From Arenibacter troitsensis (GTDB taxonomy: Bacteria; Bacteroidota; Bacteroidia; Flavobacteriales; Flavobacteriaceae): a DNA stretch of 64,000 nucleotides. This document shows, piece after piece, positions 1-8,871 of this stretch. Location of the stretch: NCBI RefSeq assembly GCF_900177645.1, contig NZ_FXAO01000001.1, positions 646,712 to 710,711 on the forward strand, written 5' to 3'. Numbering within the stretch: position 1 is the stretch's first letter; each line of letters opens with the position of its first letter. The notes under the pieces are model-generated. The model was not told the DNA's origin and ran no database searches. It was given only the letters and a program-made list of their open reading frames with translations. The position numbers and the translations under genes were made by a program.

Positions 1-1082
1 TCGGCGAGCATGCTCATTTTGGTCACAATTAATTTAAGCTTGTCCATTTCAAGGGAAACATAATCGCCGTGAAAATTTCCGCCATGGTAAACATGCTCTT
101 TTTCAACATCCACGATAGGGTTGTCATTGGCCGAATTAACTTCTTCAATAAGAATTTTTTCCACGTTGTTCAAAGTATCTAGGACCGGGCCTAAAATTTG
201 GGGTACGCATCTCAAGGAATAGTATTCCTGAACCTTTTCCTCGAAAATTGTAACTTCATTATTGCCATTGTACAAATGGTGTTCCCTTTTACGGGTAAGT
301 GTACTATCCTTCAAATGATGTCTCATCGATTTGGCAATCTGCTGCTGGCCCTTGTGCTTTTTGGACTGATTTAGTTCTAGGGACAAATGGTCATCATAGG
401 CCTGCACTATTTCATTGATGGCGGAAGAACAGCATATCATCCAATCCAATAACTTTCTAGTATTTATGGTATTGATCAGACCTATACCGGTCATAACGGA
501 AGTTCCATTTATAAGTGCCAAGCCCTCTCTTAGGGTAATGGTAATTGGCTTTAGGTTTTCAAGTTTAAAAACTTCTTCCGTTGGTCTTCTCTCGCCCTTG
601 TAAAATACTTCACCTTCGCCTATAAGTACTAGGGCAATATGTGCCAGTTGTACTAAATCGCCACTGGCTCCAACACCACCGTGCTCAAAAATTACAGGGG
701 TAATGTTTTTATTGATAAGGGAAGTCATTAATTCTATAACCGAAATATGTACACCCGAATGCCCAAGGCTCAAAGTGTTCAATCTGGCCAACATGGCGGC
801 CTTAACATATTGTTCTGGGATTAAATTGCCCGTTCCGGAAGCGTGGCTCCTGATTAGGTTATATTGTAATTGAATTCGGTCGGAGTCGTTTATTTTGTAT
901 TGGGCCATTGGGCCAAAACCTGTATTTACACCGTAAATAATTTTGTTTTGGGAGAATTGGCTTAAAAAATTAAAACTATTTTCAACGGTGGTTAAAACGT
1001 CTTTATTTATTAAAATAGCTTCTTCCTTAAAAATTATGCGATAGAAATCCTCTATTCCCAACTTTCCTTTAATAGTCAACAT
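1..1082 (-). CDS. Tyrosine ammonia-lyase, HAL/PAL/TAL family (3' end outside window)
   Basis: Deaminates an aromatic amino acid, most likely tyrosine to p-coumarate. I translated it from the minus strand: an open frame runs from ATG at 1082 off the left edge (about 360 codons visible). The motif YGVNTGFG lies near residue 55, and Ala139-Ser140-Gly141 within GGVGASGDL forms the MIO electrophile of this family. The stretch NLIRSHASGTG covers the substrate-selectivity loop. It carries Ser-His, as histidine lyases do, but it also matches what I remember of the Flavobacterium johnsoniae tyrosine ammonia-lyase, so tyrosine is preferred. The divergent neighbour is a halogenase-like flavoenzyme. This pairing is typical of flexirubin pigment clusters, where coumarate starts the polyene chain. 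The cluster assignment is inference, because the rest lies outside the window. Confidence 0.87.
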   Translation of the reverse strand, partial: MLTIKGKLGIEDFYRIIFKEEAILINKDVLTTVENSFNFLSQFSQNKIIYGVNTGFGPMAQYKINDSDRIQLQYNLIRSHASGTGNLIPEQYVKAAMLARLNTLSLGHSGVHISVIELMTSLINKNITPVIFEHGGVGASGDLVQLAHIALVLIGEGEVFYKGERRPTEEVFKLENLKPITITLREGLALINGTSVMTGIGLINTINTRKLLDWMICCSSAINEIVQAYDDHLSLELNQSKKHKGQQQIAKSMRHHLKDSTLTRKREHHLYNGNNEVTIFEEKVQEYYSLRCVPQILGPVLDTLNNVEKILIEEVNSANDNPIVDVEKEHVYHGGNFHGDYVSLEMDKLKLIVTKMSMLA

Positions 1083-1187
1083 GTATATAAATTCAATATT
1101 TAAAAAGTAAATTGAATAACAATTAATAAAAATAGTTATTTTGGATTGCAAATGTATGATATTTAACCAATCAATATTTTAAAAATA

Positions 1188-2432
1188 ATGAATCAACGTT
1201 TAGTGGAAGTCTTGGTAATTGGCGCAGGGCCTTCTGGTTGTGTCTCGGCAGCTTATTTGCAAGGTCAGGGAATTAAAGTTCAAGTGGTTGAAAAAAGTAT
1301 TTTTCCCAGGTTTGTTATAGGGGAAAGTCTTTTGCCCAGATGTATGGATCATTTTGAGGAAGTAGGTCTGTTGGACGGTTTGAATGCCTTTGGTTTTGAA
1401 AAGAAATTTGGAGCCCGATTTATAAAAGGGGAGAAAATCTGCGAGTTCGATTTTAGTAAGAAACACACCAAGGGTTGGGATTGGACCTGGCAGGTTCCAA
1501 GAGCGGATTTTGACCAGGTATTGGTTGAGGAGCTTACCAAGAAGGGAGTGGATGTCTCTTTTGGACATGAGGTGGTAGATGTTGTTATAGGGGAAAATGG
1601 GGAATCGATAACTACCATAAAGGACGAAAACGGAATACCATACCAGGTTAAGGCCAAATACATTATAGATTCCAGTGGTTATGGGAGGGTTTTGCCCAGA
1701 TTGCTGGATTTGGACAAACCTTCGGTATTGCCCAATCACTCTTCCATTTTTACACATGTTGTGGATGTAAATCGCCCAGAGGGTAGGGAAGGGACCCTAA
1801 TTACGTTTGATGTTATAGAGACCGAGGTATGGCTATGGGTAATTCCATTTTCCAATGGAAGAACCAGTATTGGTTACGTAGGCCCTACAGAATTTTTGGA
1901 GTCTTTTGAAGGTAGTAACAGCGAAAAATTGAGCCAATTATTAAAGCTGTCGGATTATTATTATGAACGCTTTAGAGGGGTTGATTTTTTATTTGAACCA
2001 GTGTTGATAAAGAATTATTCCAAATCGGTTAAGCAACTATATGGGAATGGATTTGTCTTAACGGGCAATAGCGCTGAATTTTTGGATCCTGTTTTTTCAT
2101 CGGGGGTTACTTTTGCTACGGAATCGGCTTTGTTGGGGGCCAAACTTATTACCAAAGTCTTGAACGGACAGGCAGTGGATTGGGAGAAGGAATACTCCGA
2201 ATATATTAGGGAGGGAGTAAGTGTGTTTTCTTCCTATGTTAATGAGTGGTACAGTGGTAATCTACAGACCCTGTTTTTCCATCAACCGGAAAACCCTGAG
2301 GTAAAAAGACAAATTTGTTCGGTTTTGGCGGGCTATGTTTGGGATAAGACCAACCCCTTTGTAACAAAGCATAACAGACTTATTAGAACCGTGGCCCATA
2401 TAATAGATCTTGAAAAGCAAAAAAGTGAATGA
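1188..2432 (+). CDS. FAD-dependent oxidoreductase of the tryptophan-halogenase type
   Basis: A 414-residue flavoprotein. The N-terminus has the Rossmann FAD motif VIGAGPSG (residues 10-17), a GES motif near residues 45-47, and the WxWxIP signature of flavin-dependent halogenases (W215, W217, I219, P220). Late in the protein, GNSAEFLDPVFSSG resembles the second FAD/active-site region. Such proteins sit in flexirubin clusters and could chlorinate or oxidise the aryl head group. Many WxWxIP proteins are not proven halogenases, so the exact reaction is open. The gene is divergent from the ammonia-lyase across 105 bases and ends inside a strong terminator. It is probably the last gene of the pigment cluster on this side. 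Confidence 0.82.
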   Translation: MNQRLVEVLVIGAGPSGCVSAAYLQGQGIKVQVVEKSIFPRFVIGESLLPRCMDHFEEVGLLDGLNAFGFEKKFGARFIKGEKICEFDFSKKHTKGWDWTWQVPRADFDQVLVEELTKKGVDVSFGHEVVDVVIGENGESITTIKDENGIPYQVKAKYIIDSSGYGRVLPRLLDLDKPSVLPNHSSIFTHVVDVNRPEGREGTLITFDVIETEVWLWVIPFSNGRTSIGYVGPTEFLESFEGSNSEKLSQLLKLSDYYYERFRGVDFLFEPVLIKNYSKSVKQLYGNGFVLTGNSAEFLDPVFSSGVTFATESALLGAKLITKVLNGQAVDWEKEYSEYIREGVSVFSSYVNEWYSGNLQTLFFHQPENPEVKRQICSVLAGYVWDKTNPFVTKHNRLIRTVAHIIDLEKQKSE

Positions 2433-2451
2433 TGTCATCATTCACTTTTTT
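2421..2451. terminator. Bidirectional intrinsic terminator
   Basis: A perfect 13-base stem (2421-2433 with 2437-2449) has a 3-base loop. It is flanked by A-runs and T-runs, so it can work in both directions. The stop codon of the halogenase-like gene lies inside the left arm, and the convergent gene at 2475 ends 23 bases away. Confidence 0.9.
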
Positions 2452-2474
2452 GTAACCAACCAAATGATCTTGGT

Positions 2475-3083
2475 TTAGAAGCCTTTTTTTAGAATTAGCT
2501 TGGCAAAGGATTTTCCAGTTTTGGCATATCCTTCCCCTAATCTATCTTCATTGCTAAACGAGCTTCCCCATTGGTCTCCAGGGGCGTTTTCACTAGAAAC
2601 TTCCAACAGTATATTATCTCTATTATTGGTTTCAACAAATTTTAATAAGGTGCTAACTTTTGCAGGTTGCTTCATGACACCAGCATCCCAGCCGGGATAA
2701 ACCCATACCGTCTCCACAATAAGGGTGTATTTGGCCTCAGCTAAATTTTCACTAAAGAAAACATTGTGGTCCTCATAAAGATATCTATTCATTAATTCCA
2801 AAAATTTTGGGGCGTAGATCAATTCCCTACTTGCGTACCAGCTTTTTTCCCAAGATGTACCTTTTCCCCGTGTTTTTTCTTCCAATTCTGCGGAATGCTC
2901 TTTTACGTATTCGTCATTTGTGAGATTCTTTTTCAATAGTTTCATATTGTCATAAACAAATTCTACATTTATTTCCTTCTGACCTTTGATAAAATTAAAA
3001 TCTCCCTGTTCTACTTTTAACTTTTGGCTGTATCCAAATAAGTTGGACAGACATACCAGTGCAATGATAAAATTGATTTTCAT
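2475..3083 (-). CDS. Secreted hypothetical protein, 202 aa
   Basis: The first 19 residues (MKINFIIALVCLSNLFGYSQ) form a signal peptide, so the mature protein is periplasmic or surface-located. The body is soluble and mixed alpha/beta. Repeated aromatic and acidic patches such as VETVWVYPGWDAG, and a C-terminal GEGYAKTGKSFAKLILKKGF, look like a lipocalin-like or DUF-type Bacteroidetes protein. I do not recognise the family. It is transcribed alone and converges on the halogenase-like gene across a shared terminator. No catalytic motif is visible. Confidence 0.72.
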   Translation of the reverse strand: MKINFIIALVCLSNLFGYSQKLKVEQGDFNFIKGQKEINVEFVYDNMKLLKKNLTNDEYVKEHSAELEEKTRGKGTSWEKSWYASRELIYAPKFLELMNRYLYEDHNVFFSENLAEAKYTLIVETVWVYPGWDAGVMKQPAKVSTLLKFVETNNRDNILLEVSSENAPGDQWGSSFSNEDRLGEGYAKTGKSFAKLILKKGF

Positions 3084-3289
3084 AATAAATAATTAGTGTT
3101 TATGACTTCAAATGTATGGGAATTAAATTTTGGGAAAACTTTTCCATTATTAAATTTTCGTCTATTCAGTTCTTGAAACGGGGAAGTTTTTTATGTAAAT
3201 TGTGTAAAGTCAGTACTTTGTATGATCTTTATAAATGTTAGGGTTTTGTTATTTCCTGCAATATATGGGTGAATCTTATTCCATATGTT

Positions 3290-3297
3290 TAATTTTG
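3290..3297 (+). promoter_or_regulatory. TAnnTTTG box directly before the MFS start
   Basis: TAATTTTG matches the Bacteroidetes -7 consensus and ends 4 bases before the ATG at 3302, which would place transcription start at or next to the start codon. I see no good -33 TTG at the right distance, so this is a weak call. Confidence 0.35.
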
Positions 3298-3301
3298 CCG
3301 G

Positions 3302-4510
3302 ATGCAAAAAAGTCAGCAGCGACCACAATTCGAATTTGTTGCCATAATGGCTTCCTTAATGTCTATTGTAGCACTGGCCATTGATGCTCTCTTACCGGCA
3401 ATGTCTACTATAGGGATAGATATTAATAGCTTGGACCCTACTGAAAATCAAAAGTTTATAACAATGATTTTTTTGGGATTGGGAGTGGGACAATTGATTT
3501 TTGGACCATTATCGGATAGTTTTGGTAGGAAACCTATAGTGTATATTGGTTTTGCCTTATTTTGTGTAGCCAGTGTTATCTGTGTTTTGGCTCCCAATTT
3601 GGAGTGGATGATAGTAGGTAGAATTCTACAGGGTATAGGGCTTTCTGCTCCAAGAACAATAAGCATATCCATGATTAGGGATTCCTATAAGGGAGATTAT
3701 ATGGCCAAGATTATGTCTTTCGTTACGGCATTTTTTATTTTGGTACCTATAGTTGCCCCGGCCATGGGAAAGTTCTTTTTGGACCATTATGGTTGGGAAT
3801 CCATTTTTTATATGCAATTGGTGGCCACTTTAGGAGTGGGTGTTTGGTTTTGGAGAAGACAACCTGAAACCTTAAAGCCAGAATATAAGATTAAATTTTC
3901 CAGTCATGTGTTTGTGGACGGTTTTAAAGAATTGCTAAGACACAGGGAAACAATGGCTTTTACTATCGTTTCTGGCCTCATCACCGGTGCCTTTATGGTT
4001 TATTTGAGTTCTGCTCAGGAAGTTTTTGAGGTGCAGTACGGCTTGGCCGATAATTTCCCCTTTGTTTTTGCTGGTTTGGCAATATCCGTTGGCTTATCTA
4101 CTCTTTTGAACGGTACCATGGTGGTGAAATTAGGGATGAGAAGATTGGCATTGATTGCTTTGACCTTATTTTGTACTGTTTCCATAGTTTATGTGGGCTT
4201 GTTCTGGAATTCCCAAAATCCAAGTTTATGGATATTGATTACCTTTTTGGCCATGCAATTTTTTACCCTGGGCTTTTTGTTCGGAAACCTTAGGGCCATA
4301 GCTATGGAGCCTATTGGCCATATTGCTGGAATAGGGGCTGCCATCACCGGATTTATATCTACTATGATCGCCATTCCCATAGCAACCTATGTTGGTAGTT
4401 ATATACAGGATACCATTCTTCCTCTATTTGTTGGATTTTTGGTATGCGGGTCCATTTCCTTGGGGATTTTTATGATGATGAGGAGGCGTTCCATATTGGC
4501 TGCTGCATAG
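3302..4510 (+). CDS. Bcr/CflA-type MFS drug-efflux transporter
   Basis: A 402-residue inner-membrane protein with 12 predicted hydrophobic segments. It opens with the family-typical sequence of a first helix followed by LLPAMSTIGIDI. The MFS loop signature GPLSDSFGRKP lies at residues 64-74, and motif C-like glycines and RILQGIG occur in helix 4. It resembles the bicyclomycin/chloramphenicol H+-antiporter subfamily (TIGR00710 type), which exports small toxic molecules. The substrate cannot be read from sequence. It is monocistronic, with 217 bases of upstream sequence and a convergent methyltransferase downstream. The ATG at 3302 is the only sensible start. Confidence 0.87.
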   Translation: MQKSQQRPQFEFVAIMASLMSIVALAIDALLPAMSTIGIDINSLDPTENQKFITMIFLGLGVGQLIFGPLSDSFGRKPIVYIGFALFCVASVICVLAPNLEWMIVGRILQGIGLSAPRTISISMIRDSYKGDYMAKIMSFVTAFFILVPIVAPAMGKFFLDHYGWESIFYMQLVATLGVGVWFWRRQPETLKPEYKIKFSSHVFVDGFKELLRHRETMAFTIVSGLITGAFMVYLSSAQEVFEVQYGLADNFPFVFAGLAISVGLSTLLNGTMVVKLGMRRLALIALTLFCTVSIVYVGLFWNSQNPSLWILITFLAMQFFTLGFLFGNLRAIAMEPIGHIAGIGAAITGFISTMIAIPIATYVGSYIQDTILPLFVGFLVCGSISLGIFMMMRRRSILAAA

Positions 4511-4577
4511 CATTTAATGGTATAAACGGAGTACTGTTGGTTAAATGGACAACTATTTAATAGCAAAATTATTCTGC

Positions 4578-5330
4578 TTACCTAAATGGGGTGCCTATGC
4601 GTAGAAAGATAGGGAAGGTTATATGGTGAGGTCCTGTATTCCATTTGGGGGCTATAGCCGATATAAGTTTTTCCACTGGATTGTTGCCCTTGTTCTTTGC
4701 TTTATAATGTTGTACGCTGGACCAGGAATTAAAATAACCCTCTAATTGATCGATTGTCCATTGGGTTTCAATTTTAAAGGTCTTCTTTATTTTCACTTCA
4801 TTAAAATTAAATGGAATGGTGCTGTAGTTTTGATCTATGTGCCCCCTTTCCTTATCCCTATATTTCCCTATGATATCTTTATAAAAATGATGTATAATGA
4901 GATCTATTTCGGGATTTACTTTTAGAAGTCCATAGCCCCAAATAGCTACAACACCATTGGGCTTTAGAACTCTATTGACTTCCATATTGAAGCTGGGTAG
5001 GTCAAACCAATGTACGGCTTGGGCCGCTGTAATCAAATCAAAGTAATGGTTCGGAAATGTTGTCCTTTCGGCTCTTTGAACGCTATAGTATATGTTCGGT
5101 TTGGGAATTGCATTATGAATTTGTTCTTGGCTTATATCGGTGGCAAATACCCTATCGAAGGAACGGGATAAGATGGCGGCCACCTGACCGTTACCTGTTC
5201 CACAGTCCCAACAGGTATTCCTAGCTTTACAAAAGGAGTATATATACTTAAACAATTCCTCCGGATAGGTAGGCCGATAAGTTTTATAGGTTTTTGCTTG
5301 TTGGGAAAAACGATCCAAAGCTTTTTTCAT
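4578..5330 (-). CDS. Class I SAM-dependent methyltransferase (methyltransferase type 11)
   Basis: A 250-residue cytosolic enzyme. SAM-binding motif I is CWDCGTGNGQVA (about residues 39-50), followed by an acidic motif near ATDIS and the post-motif ITAAQAVHWFD. The N-terminus DRFSQQAKTYKTYRPTYPEELF is characteristic of a yeast TMT1/YER-like subgroup found in many Bacteroidetes. The substrate is unknown, and trans-aconitate-type carboxylates are one possibility. It stands alone on the minus strand between the MFS pump and the first secreted-peptide gene. Confidence 0.83.
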   Translation of the reverse strand: MKKALDRFSQQAKTYKTYRPTYPEELFKYIYSFCKARNTCWDCGTGNGQVAAILSRSFDRVFATDISQEQIHNAIPKPNIYYSVQRAERTTFPNHYFDLITAAQAVHWFDLPSFNMEVNRVLKPNGVVAIWGYGLLKVNPEIDLIIHHFYKDIIGKYRDKERGHIDQNYSTIPFNFNEVKIKKTFKIETQWTIDQLEGYFNSWSSVQHYKAKNKGNNPVEKLISAIAPKWNTGPHHITFPIFLRIGTPFR

Positions 5331-5485
5331 ATTACAAAAGTAAGAAGCAAGGAATATTATTGTAATTCATTTAATATTAAATCGAGGTAATTCCACGGTT
5401 TCTGACTTTTTGATCTCATAATCTTAAAATCGCAGGGGTTCAAACTGTAAGTAAATACTTACTCTTATCGTTGAAACGCAAAAAA
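5331..5485. other. Intergenic region upstream of peptide module 1
   Basis: No gene is seen. It holds the promoter region of the divergent methyltransferase. At its right end is the first arm of a 12-base direct repeat: TTATCGTTGAAA at 5465-5476 recurs as TTATCGTTAAAA at 5486-5497. The 21-base period is two helical turns, which suggests a protein bound to one face of the helix. Confidence 0.5.
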
Positions 5486-5641
5486 TTATCGTTAAAATGA
5501 TTTTTGGCGCCCGTACGTTAATCGATAATATTTTGCACTTCATCCGAAATTTTTCCGCTCAACGAGAAACAGTGCTTTTTATCGAAACAGAACCTAGAAA
5601 AATACACTTGCCCAAGTTATAGATATAATAAAACGCAAGTC
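5486..5641 (+). promoter_or_regulatory. Conserved upstream module of secreted-peptide copy 1
   Basis: About 156 bases align end to end with 9856-10013 and 14455-14610. Shared blocks in order are TTAyCGyTTAA-like, CGTTnATCG-nn-AAT-TTTTGCAC, AACGAG-AACAGTGCTTTT, a -7-like TACACTTG (5603-5610), and ACGCAAGTC just before the ATG. The blocks keep their spacing while the sequence between them drifts, which indicates selection. Just before the first block lies a 21-base-period direct repeat (5465-5497). TACACTTG differs from TAnnTTTG by one base. Whether the module binds a regulator or is partly a structured leader is unresolved. Confidence 0.7.
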
Positions 5642-5881
5642 ATGAAAACCATATTAACTTTAATCTTTGTTCTTTTTATCGCAATGGCCGCACAAGCTCA
5701 GAACGGTACTACTGAAGTTAAAGTTGAAACTGTTGCCATGAGTATCGTTACTGCTACTGCCAAACAAGAAGTAGCCGTAAAAAATGTAAACGCTGTTGCC
5801 CGTTTGTATATGTTCAAAAATTCCAAGGTAACCAAAGAATTGTCTTTCTCTACCAAATTGAACAAAGCTAAATTGGCTTAA
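5642..5881 (+). CDS. Small secreted peptide, copy 1 (79 aa)
   Basis: The function is unknown and I do not recognise the family. Residues 1-19 are a clear signal peptide (MKTILTLIFVLFIAMAAQA). The mature part is about 60 residues, basic, with a strand-rich N-half (EVKVETVAMSIVTATA) and an invariant C-half containing VARLYMFKNSK and LSFSTKLNKAKLA. Compared with copy 2 at 10014, I count about 21 synonymous codon changes and 8 amino-acid changes, with none in the last 13 residues. Selection therefore acts on the protein. Unlike copies 2 and 3, no 39-residue membrane ORF follows. The next 215 bases contain no open frame of note. Confidence 0.85.
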   Translation: MKTILTLIFVLFIAMAAQAQNGTTEVKVETVAMSIVTATAKQEVAVKNVNAVARLYMFKNSKVTKELSFSTKLNKAKLA

Positions 5882-6096
5882 GACCTATTTTATTAGTGAA
5901 ACTGAATTTTGAGAAGTCAGAAAGACGCACTGAAAATTGCAAGTTGAACTAATAACGCCTTTTTCGGAGGGATTTAGGTTCAATACCTCGACCCTTGGGT
6001 CGATTTCCAATATTGGGTTCAGGGCATGTCCTGAGGTTTAATACATTTTATTTTTACGGCATACGAACTTCTTAATAGCCCAAAAATTCCTAAGTC

Positions 6097-7146
6097 CTAT
6101 GTGGTAACTTTGGGATAATACCTTTTCCGTAATCCAAAGGCAACACGGACCAATAAAATTAATGCGGGAACTTCCACCAAGGGGCCAATGACTCCAGCGA
6201 ATGCCTGTCCCGAATTTAATCCGAAGACAGCTATTGCCACGGCTATGGCCAATTCAAAATTGTTCCCGGCCGCTGTAAAAGCTACCGAGGCCGTTTTATC
6301 ATAATCGGCACCCATGGCCTTGGTAAAGAAAAAACCAATGATAAACATCAGGGTAAAATAGATCAGTAAAGGAACGGCTATGATAAGAACGTCCATGGGG
6401 ATCTCTACAATCATTTCACCTTTTAATGAAAACATGACCACTATGGTAAACAATAGGGCAATCAAGGTCATGGGGGATATGGTAGGAATAAATGTTTCGG
6501 AGTACCACTCCTCACCTTTCAGCTTAACCAGGATCAATCTACTTAAAAAACCCATTGCAAACGGAATTCCCAAATAAATAGCTACACTTTCGGCTATGGT
6601 AGCAATAGAAATGTCTACTATTGCCCCTTCAAATCCGAAGTAGGGAGGTAGTACTGTAATAAAGATCCAGGCATAAAAACTATAGGCAAAAACCTGAAAT
6701 ATACTATTAAGGGCTACCAGTCCGGCACCGTATTCACTACTTCCTTCCGCCAGATCGTTCCAAACAAGTACCATGGCTATACAACGCGCCAATCCAATAA
6801 GGATCAGCCCAACCATATAATCCGGGTAATCCCTTAAAAAGGTTATCGCCAGTGTAAACATCAAAATTGGTCCAACAATCCAATTAAGGATCAAAGAAAT
6901 GGATAAAATCTTAGTGTTCTTAAAAACCTTGGGCAATAGGGAGTAATCTACTTTTGCCAATGGCGGATACATCATAAGAATAAGGCCAATAGCAATGGGG
7001 ATATTTGTTGCTCCACTACTAAAACTATCGATGATTTTGGGAAAAGTGGGTACAAAAAAGCCTATGCCTACGCCCAATGCCATTGCCAAAAAAATCCATA
7101 ATGTAAGATAGCTGTCCAGAAAGCTTAATTTCTTGTCCGAAGCCAT
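6097..7146 (-). CDS. acr3: Arsenite efflux transporter, ACR3 family
   Basis: A 349-residue inner-membrane carrier with about 10 hydrophobic segments that exports arsenite. Family signs are [16 protein letters not shown] near residues 54-69, the conserved cysteine in [16 protein letters not shown] (helix 4, the essential Cys of ACR3 proteins), [11 protein letters not shown], and [18 protein letters not shown]. It is the last gene of the ars operon, 3 bases after arsC, so arsenate reduced by ArsC is handed to this pump. Expression is likely controlled by the two ArsR-type operators upstream. Confidence 0.93.
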   Translation of the reverse strand: MASDKKLSFLDSYLTLWIFLAMALGVGIGFFVPTFPKIIDSFSSGATNIPIAIGLILMMYPPLAKVDYSLLPKVFKNTKILSISLILNWIVGPILMFTLAITFLRDYPDYMVGLILIGLARCIAMVLVWNDLAEGSSEYGAGLVALNSIFQVFAYSFYAWIFITVLPPYFGFEGAIVDISIATIAESVAIYLGIPFAMGFLSRLILVKLKGEEWYSETFIPTISPMTLIALLFTIVVMFSLKGEMIVEIPMDVLIIAVPLLIYFTLMFIIGFFFTKAMGADYDKTASVAFTAAGNNFELAIAVAIAVFGLNSGQAFAGVIGPLVEVPALILLVRVAFGLRKRYYPKVTT

Positions 7147-7149
7147 AAA

Positions 7150-7782
7150 TTAAGTGGTTATTTGGGCAAATATGTACATTAATTCTCTTGCAATTTGAAA
7201 GCTTTTTTCCCGATACTTTTCAGCCTGCTGCGGGGTATTGTCAAACGCCTTTGGGTCCTCAAAAGTTATGGGGATACGCTTTTCGGCCCCAGCGATGAAC
7301 GGACAGCCTCCATCAGCCTGAGAACAGGTCATGACTGCGGCAAATTCCGATTTGGGATTAAAGGCATCATCCAATTTCTTTGAAAAACCTATTACCGCAG
7401 GTTCGTTCTTGGCATACTTAATGCTGTAGATTGGATTTTTCCCTCCCGAAATGGTTTCTATTTGGAATCCTGTATTTTTTAAGGTTTCTGCCACCATTGG
7501 AAATAAGGCAGTAGATTCTGTTCCACCCGAATAACACTGTACATTCTTAACATTAAAGTAGAATGCCATTGTTTGTGCCCATACTTGGGACAAGTGACTT
7601 CTTCTGGAATTGTGGGTGCAAATAAAATTAATTCTAATGGGTTCTTGGGCATCTGTTTTAGACTGTATATAGTCGGCCAGGGGCTGTAAAATTTCTTTTC
7701 GCTCCTCGCTAATATTATCGGTACTAAGTGTAGAGATAACCTGATCTATTTGGTCAAAGACCTTCGTTTTTACGGGCATCAT
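7150..7782 (-). CDS. arsC: Arsenate reductase, LMW-phosphatase type
   Basis: A 210-residue cytosolic enzyme reducing arsenate to arsenite. The phosphatase-like P-loop is Cys55-THNSR-Arg61-Ser62 (CX5RS). Further cysteines in MTCSQADGGCPF could resolve the intermediate. The Bacteroidetes form is longer than the classic enzyme of about 130 residues, with an N-terminal helical extension of about 45 residues. Two methionines open the frame, and the exact start is uncertain by one codon. It lies 29 bases after the DUF6428 gene and 3 bases before acr3, so it is co-transcribed. Confidence 0.9.
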   Translation of the reverse strand: MMPVKTKVFDQIDQVISTLSTDNISEERKEILQPLADYIQSKTDAQEPIRINFICTHNSRRSHLSQVWAQTMAFYFNVKNVQCYSGGTESTALFPMVAETLKNTGFQIETISGGKNPIYSIKYAKNEPAVIGFSKKLDDAFNPKSEFAAVMTCSQADGGCPFIAGAEKRIPITFEDPKAFDNTPQQAEKYREKSFQIARELMYIFAQITT

Positions 7783-7811
7783 CGAAAATGGCTTAAAGTA
7801 TGGTTAAAGGT

Positions 7812-8285
7812 TTAACAGCATCCTGAGTTTGGAGTACAGCAATTTGCCGAAGTCTCTTGTAATTGGGATAACTTAATTCTCGGTTTTTCAGTTGGAATTC
7901 CACAGTTGTCCTTCGCTAAACAATCTGTATGCTTGGTGGCCAAAAGAAAGTTGGTGCCGTCAAAGTCCAATCCAAATTTTTGTATGGTCTCTCCTTGATA
8001 TTCCACTTCAATTTCCAAATCCCCAAGCTCCAATACCTTTTCCGATAGATCAATGATGTGAACCAATTTTTCAGGATGGAGGCGGTGGTCATAGTCATTG
8101 GAATCCCAAAGCTGAAAATTTACAACTTCCTCCTTGCGGACCGTTCCGCCACAGTCTATGAAGTTCTTGGAGATTTTGCCCACTTCGGTAACGTGAAAAT
8201 GACTGGGTACTAGTTTGCCATTTGGCAATTGGAAGGCAATGGTATCCAATTTTCCCAAAATTGTTTTTATTTCCGATAGTTTCAT
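7812..8285 (-). CDS. DUF6428 family protein of the ars operon
   Basis: A 157-residue soluble protein of a family (DUF6428) that recurs in Bacteroidetes arsenic operons. Its role is not established. The N-half contains FQLPNGKLVPSHFHVTEVG, and the C-terminus ends in a cysteine-rich tail, NCCTPNSGCC, that could bind arsenite or a thiophilic metal. Its place between arsR and arsC suggests an arsenite chaperone or accessory factor. That is inference from context and cysteine content. An operator-like site lies just upstream (8301-8320). Confidence 0.83.
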   Translation of the reverse strand: MKLSEIKTILGKLDTIAFQLPNGKLVPSHFHVTEVGKISKNFIDCGGTVRKEEVVNFQLWDSNDYDHRLHPEKLVHIIDLSEKVLELGDLEIEVEYQGETIQKFGLDFDGTNFLLATKHTDCLAKDNCGIPTEKPRIKLSQLQETSANCCTPNSGCC

Positions 8286-8300
8286 TTTGTTATTTGTTTA

Positions 8301-8320
8301 TTGCGATTATACGATTGATA
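8301..8320 (-). promoter_or_regulatory. ArsR-type operator before DUF6428
   Basis: Read on the minus strand this is ATCAATCGTATAATCGCAAT. It shares the pattern AATCGTAnnATnGC with the site upstream of arsR at 8681-8704. Two related sites in one operon, one ahead of arsR and one inside it, fit ArsR control of both segments. Confidence 0.55.
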
Positions 8321-8332
8321 TGTTTAAATTTT

Positions 8333-8665
8333 TTAGCAGCAATCCCCTTGTTTGGAGATGTCCTGATTTAGAAATTGGTTAATAATCTCCTTCATTTCCA
8401 GCCATTTTTCAGTATTGATACAATAACATACACTGGTGCCTTCCACACTACCTTTAATGAGTCCTAGGAGTTTCAATTCTTTTAGGTGCTGTGATATGGT
8501 AGGCTGTGCCAATCCTATTTCACTTACCAGATCACCACAAACACAGGTATTCAATTTAAAAAGATGCTGTAGTATGGCCACCCGTGCCGGATGTCCGAAC
8601 ACCTTCGCAAAACTGGCAATTTCATTTTGTTGGTCCGAAAATATTTCTGTTTTGGCTAATCCCAT
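8333..8665 (-). CDS. arsR: ArsR/SmtB-family repressor
   Basis: A winged-helix metalloregulator of 110 residues that should release DNA when arsenite binds. With the ATG at 8665, the metal-site pair is Cys41-Val-Cys43 in NTCVCGDL. The recognition helix is LAQPTISQHLKELKLLGLI. A C-terminal CC could add ligands. A longer reading from a TTG at 8689 would start inside the operator, so I reject it. It heads the operon arsR-DUF6428-arsC-acr3. A -7-like TAATATTG overlaps the upstream palindrome, as expected for autorepression. Confidence 0.9.
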   Translation of the reverse strand: MGLAKTEIFSDQQNEIASFAKVFGHPARVAILQHLFKLNTCVCGDLVSEIGLAQPTISQHLKELKLLGLIKGSVEGTSVCYCINTEKWLEMKEIINQFLNQDISKQGDCC

Positions 8666-8680
8666 TATTATTTCATTTGT

Positions 8681-8704
8681 ATATCGCAATATTACGATTA
8701 ATAT
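8681..8704 (-). promoter_or_regulatory. ArsR-type operator and overlapping arsR promoter
   Basis: An imperfect palindrome with arms ATCG and CGAT around CAATATTA (8684-8699). On the minus strand it contains TAATATTG, one mismatch from the TAnnTTTG -7 box, with a T-rich -33 region about 20 bases upstream. It resembles the site at 8301-8320. Confidence 0.6.
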
Positions 8705-8871
8705 TTGTTTTGAGAAAAAATTTATCCTTTTTTTTAGTGATTATTTTTTCCCTTTCCACGGAATTTGAGCTGACACGATTTTGATTTATGCCATGAAATT
8801 TATTGATACTCTCAAAAAGTTGTTTTGATGGTTGTTCAAGGTTTGCTGAATTCGGTAGTATATTTAACGGA

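Noticed and set aside
8666-8689. TTG start for arsR
   Set aside because: It lies inside the operator/promoter. ATG 8665 matches the family.
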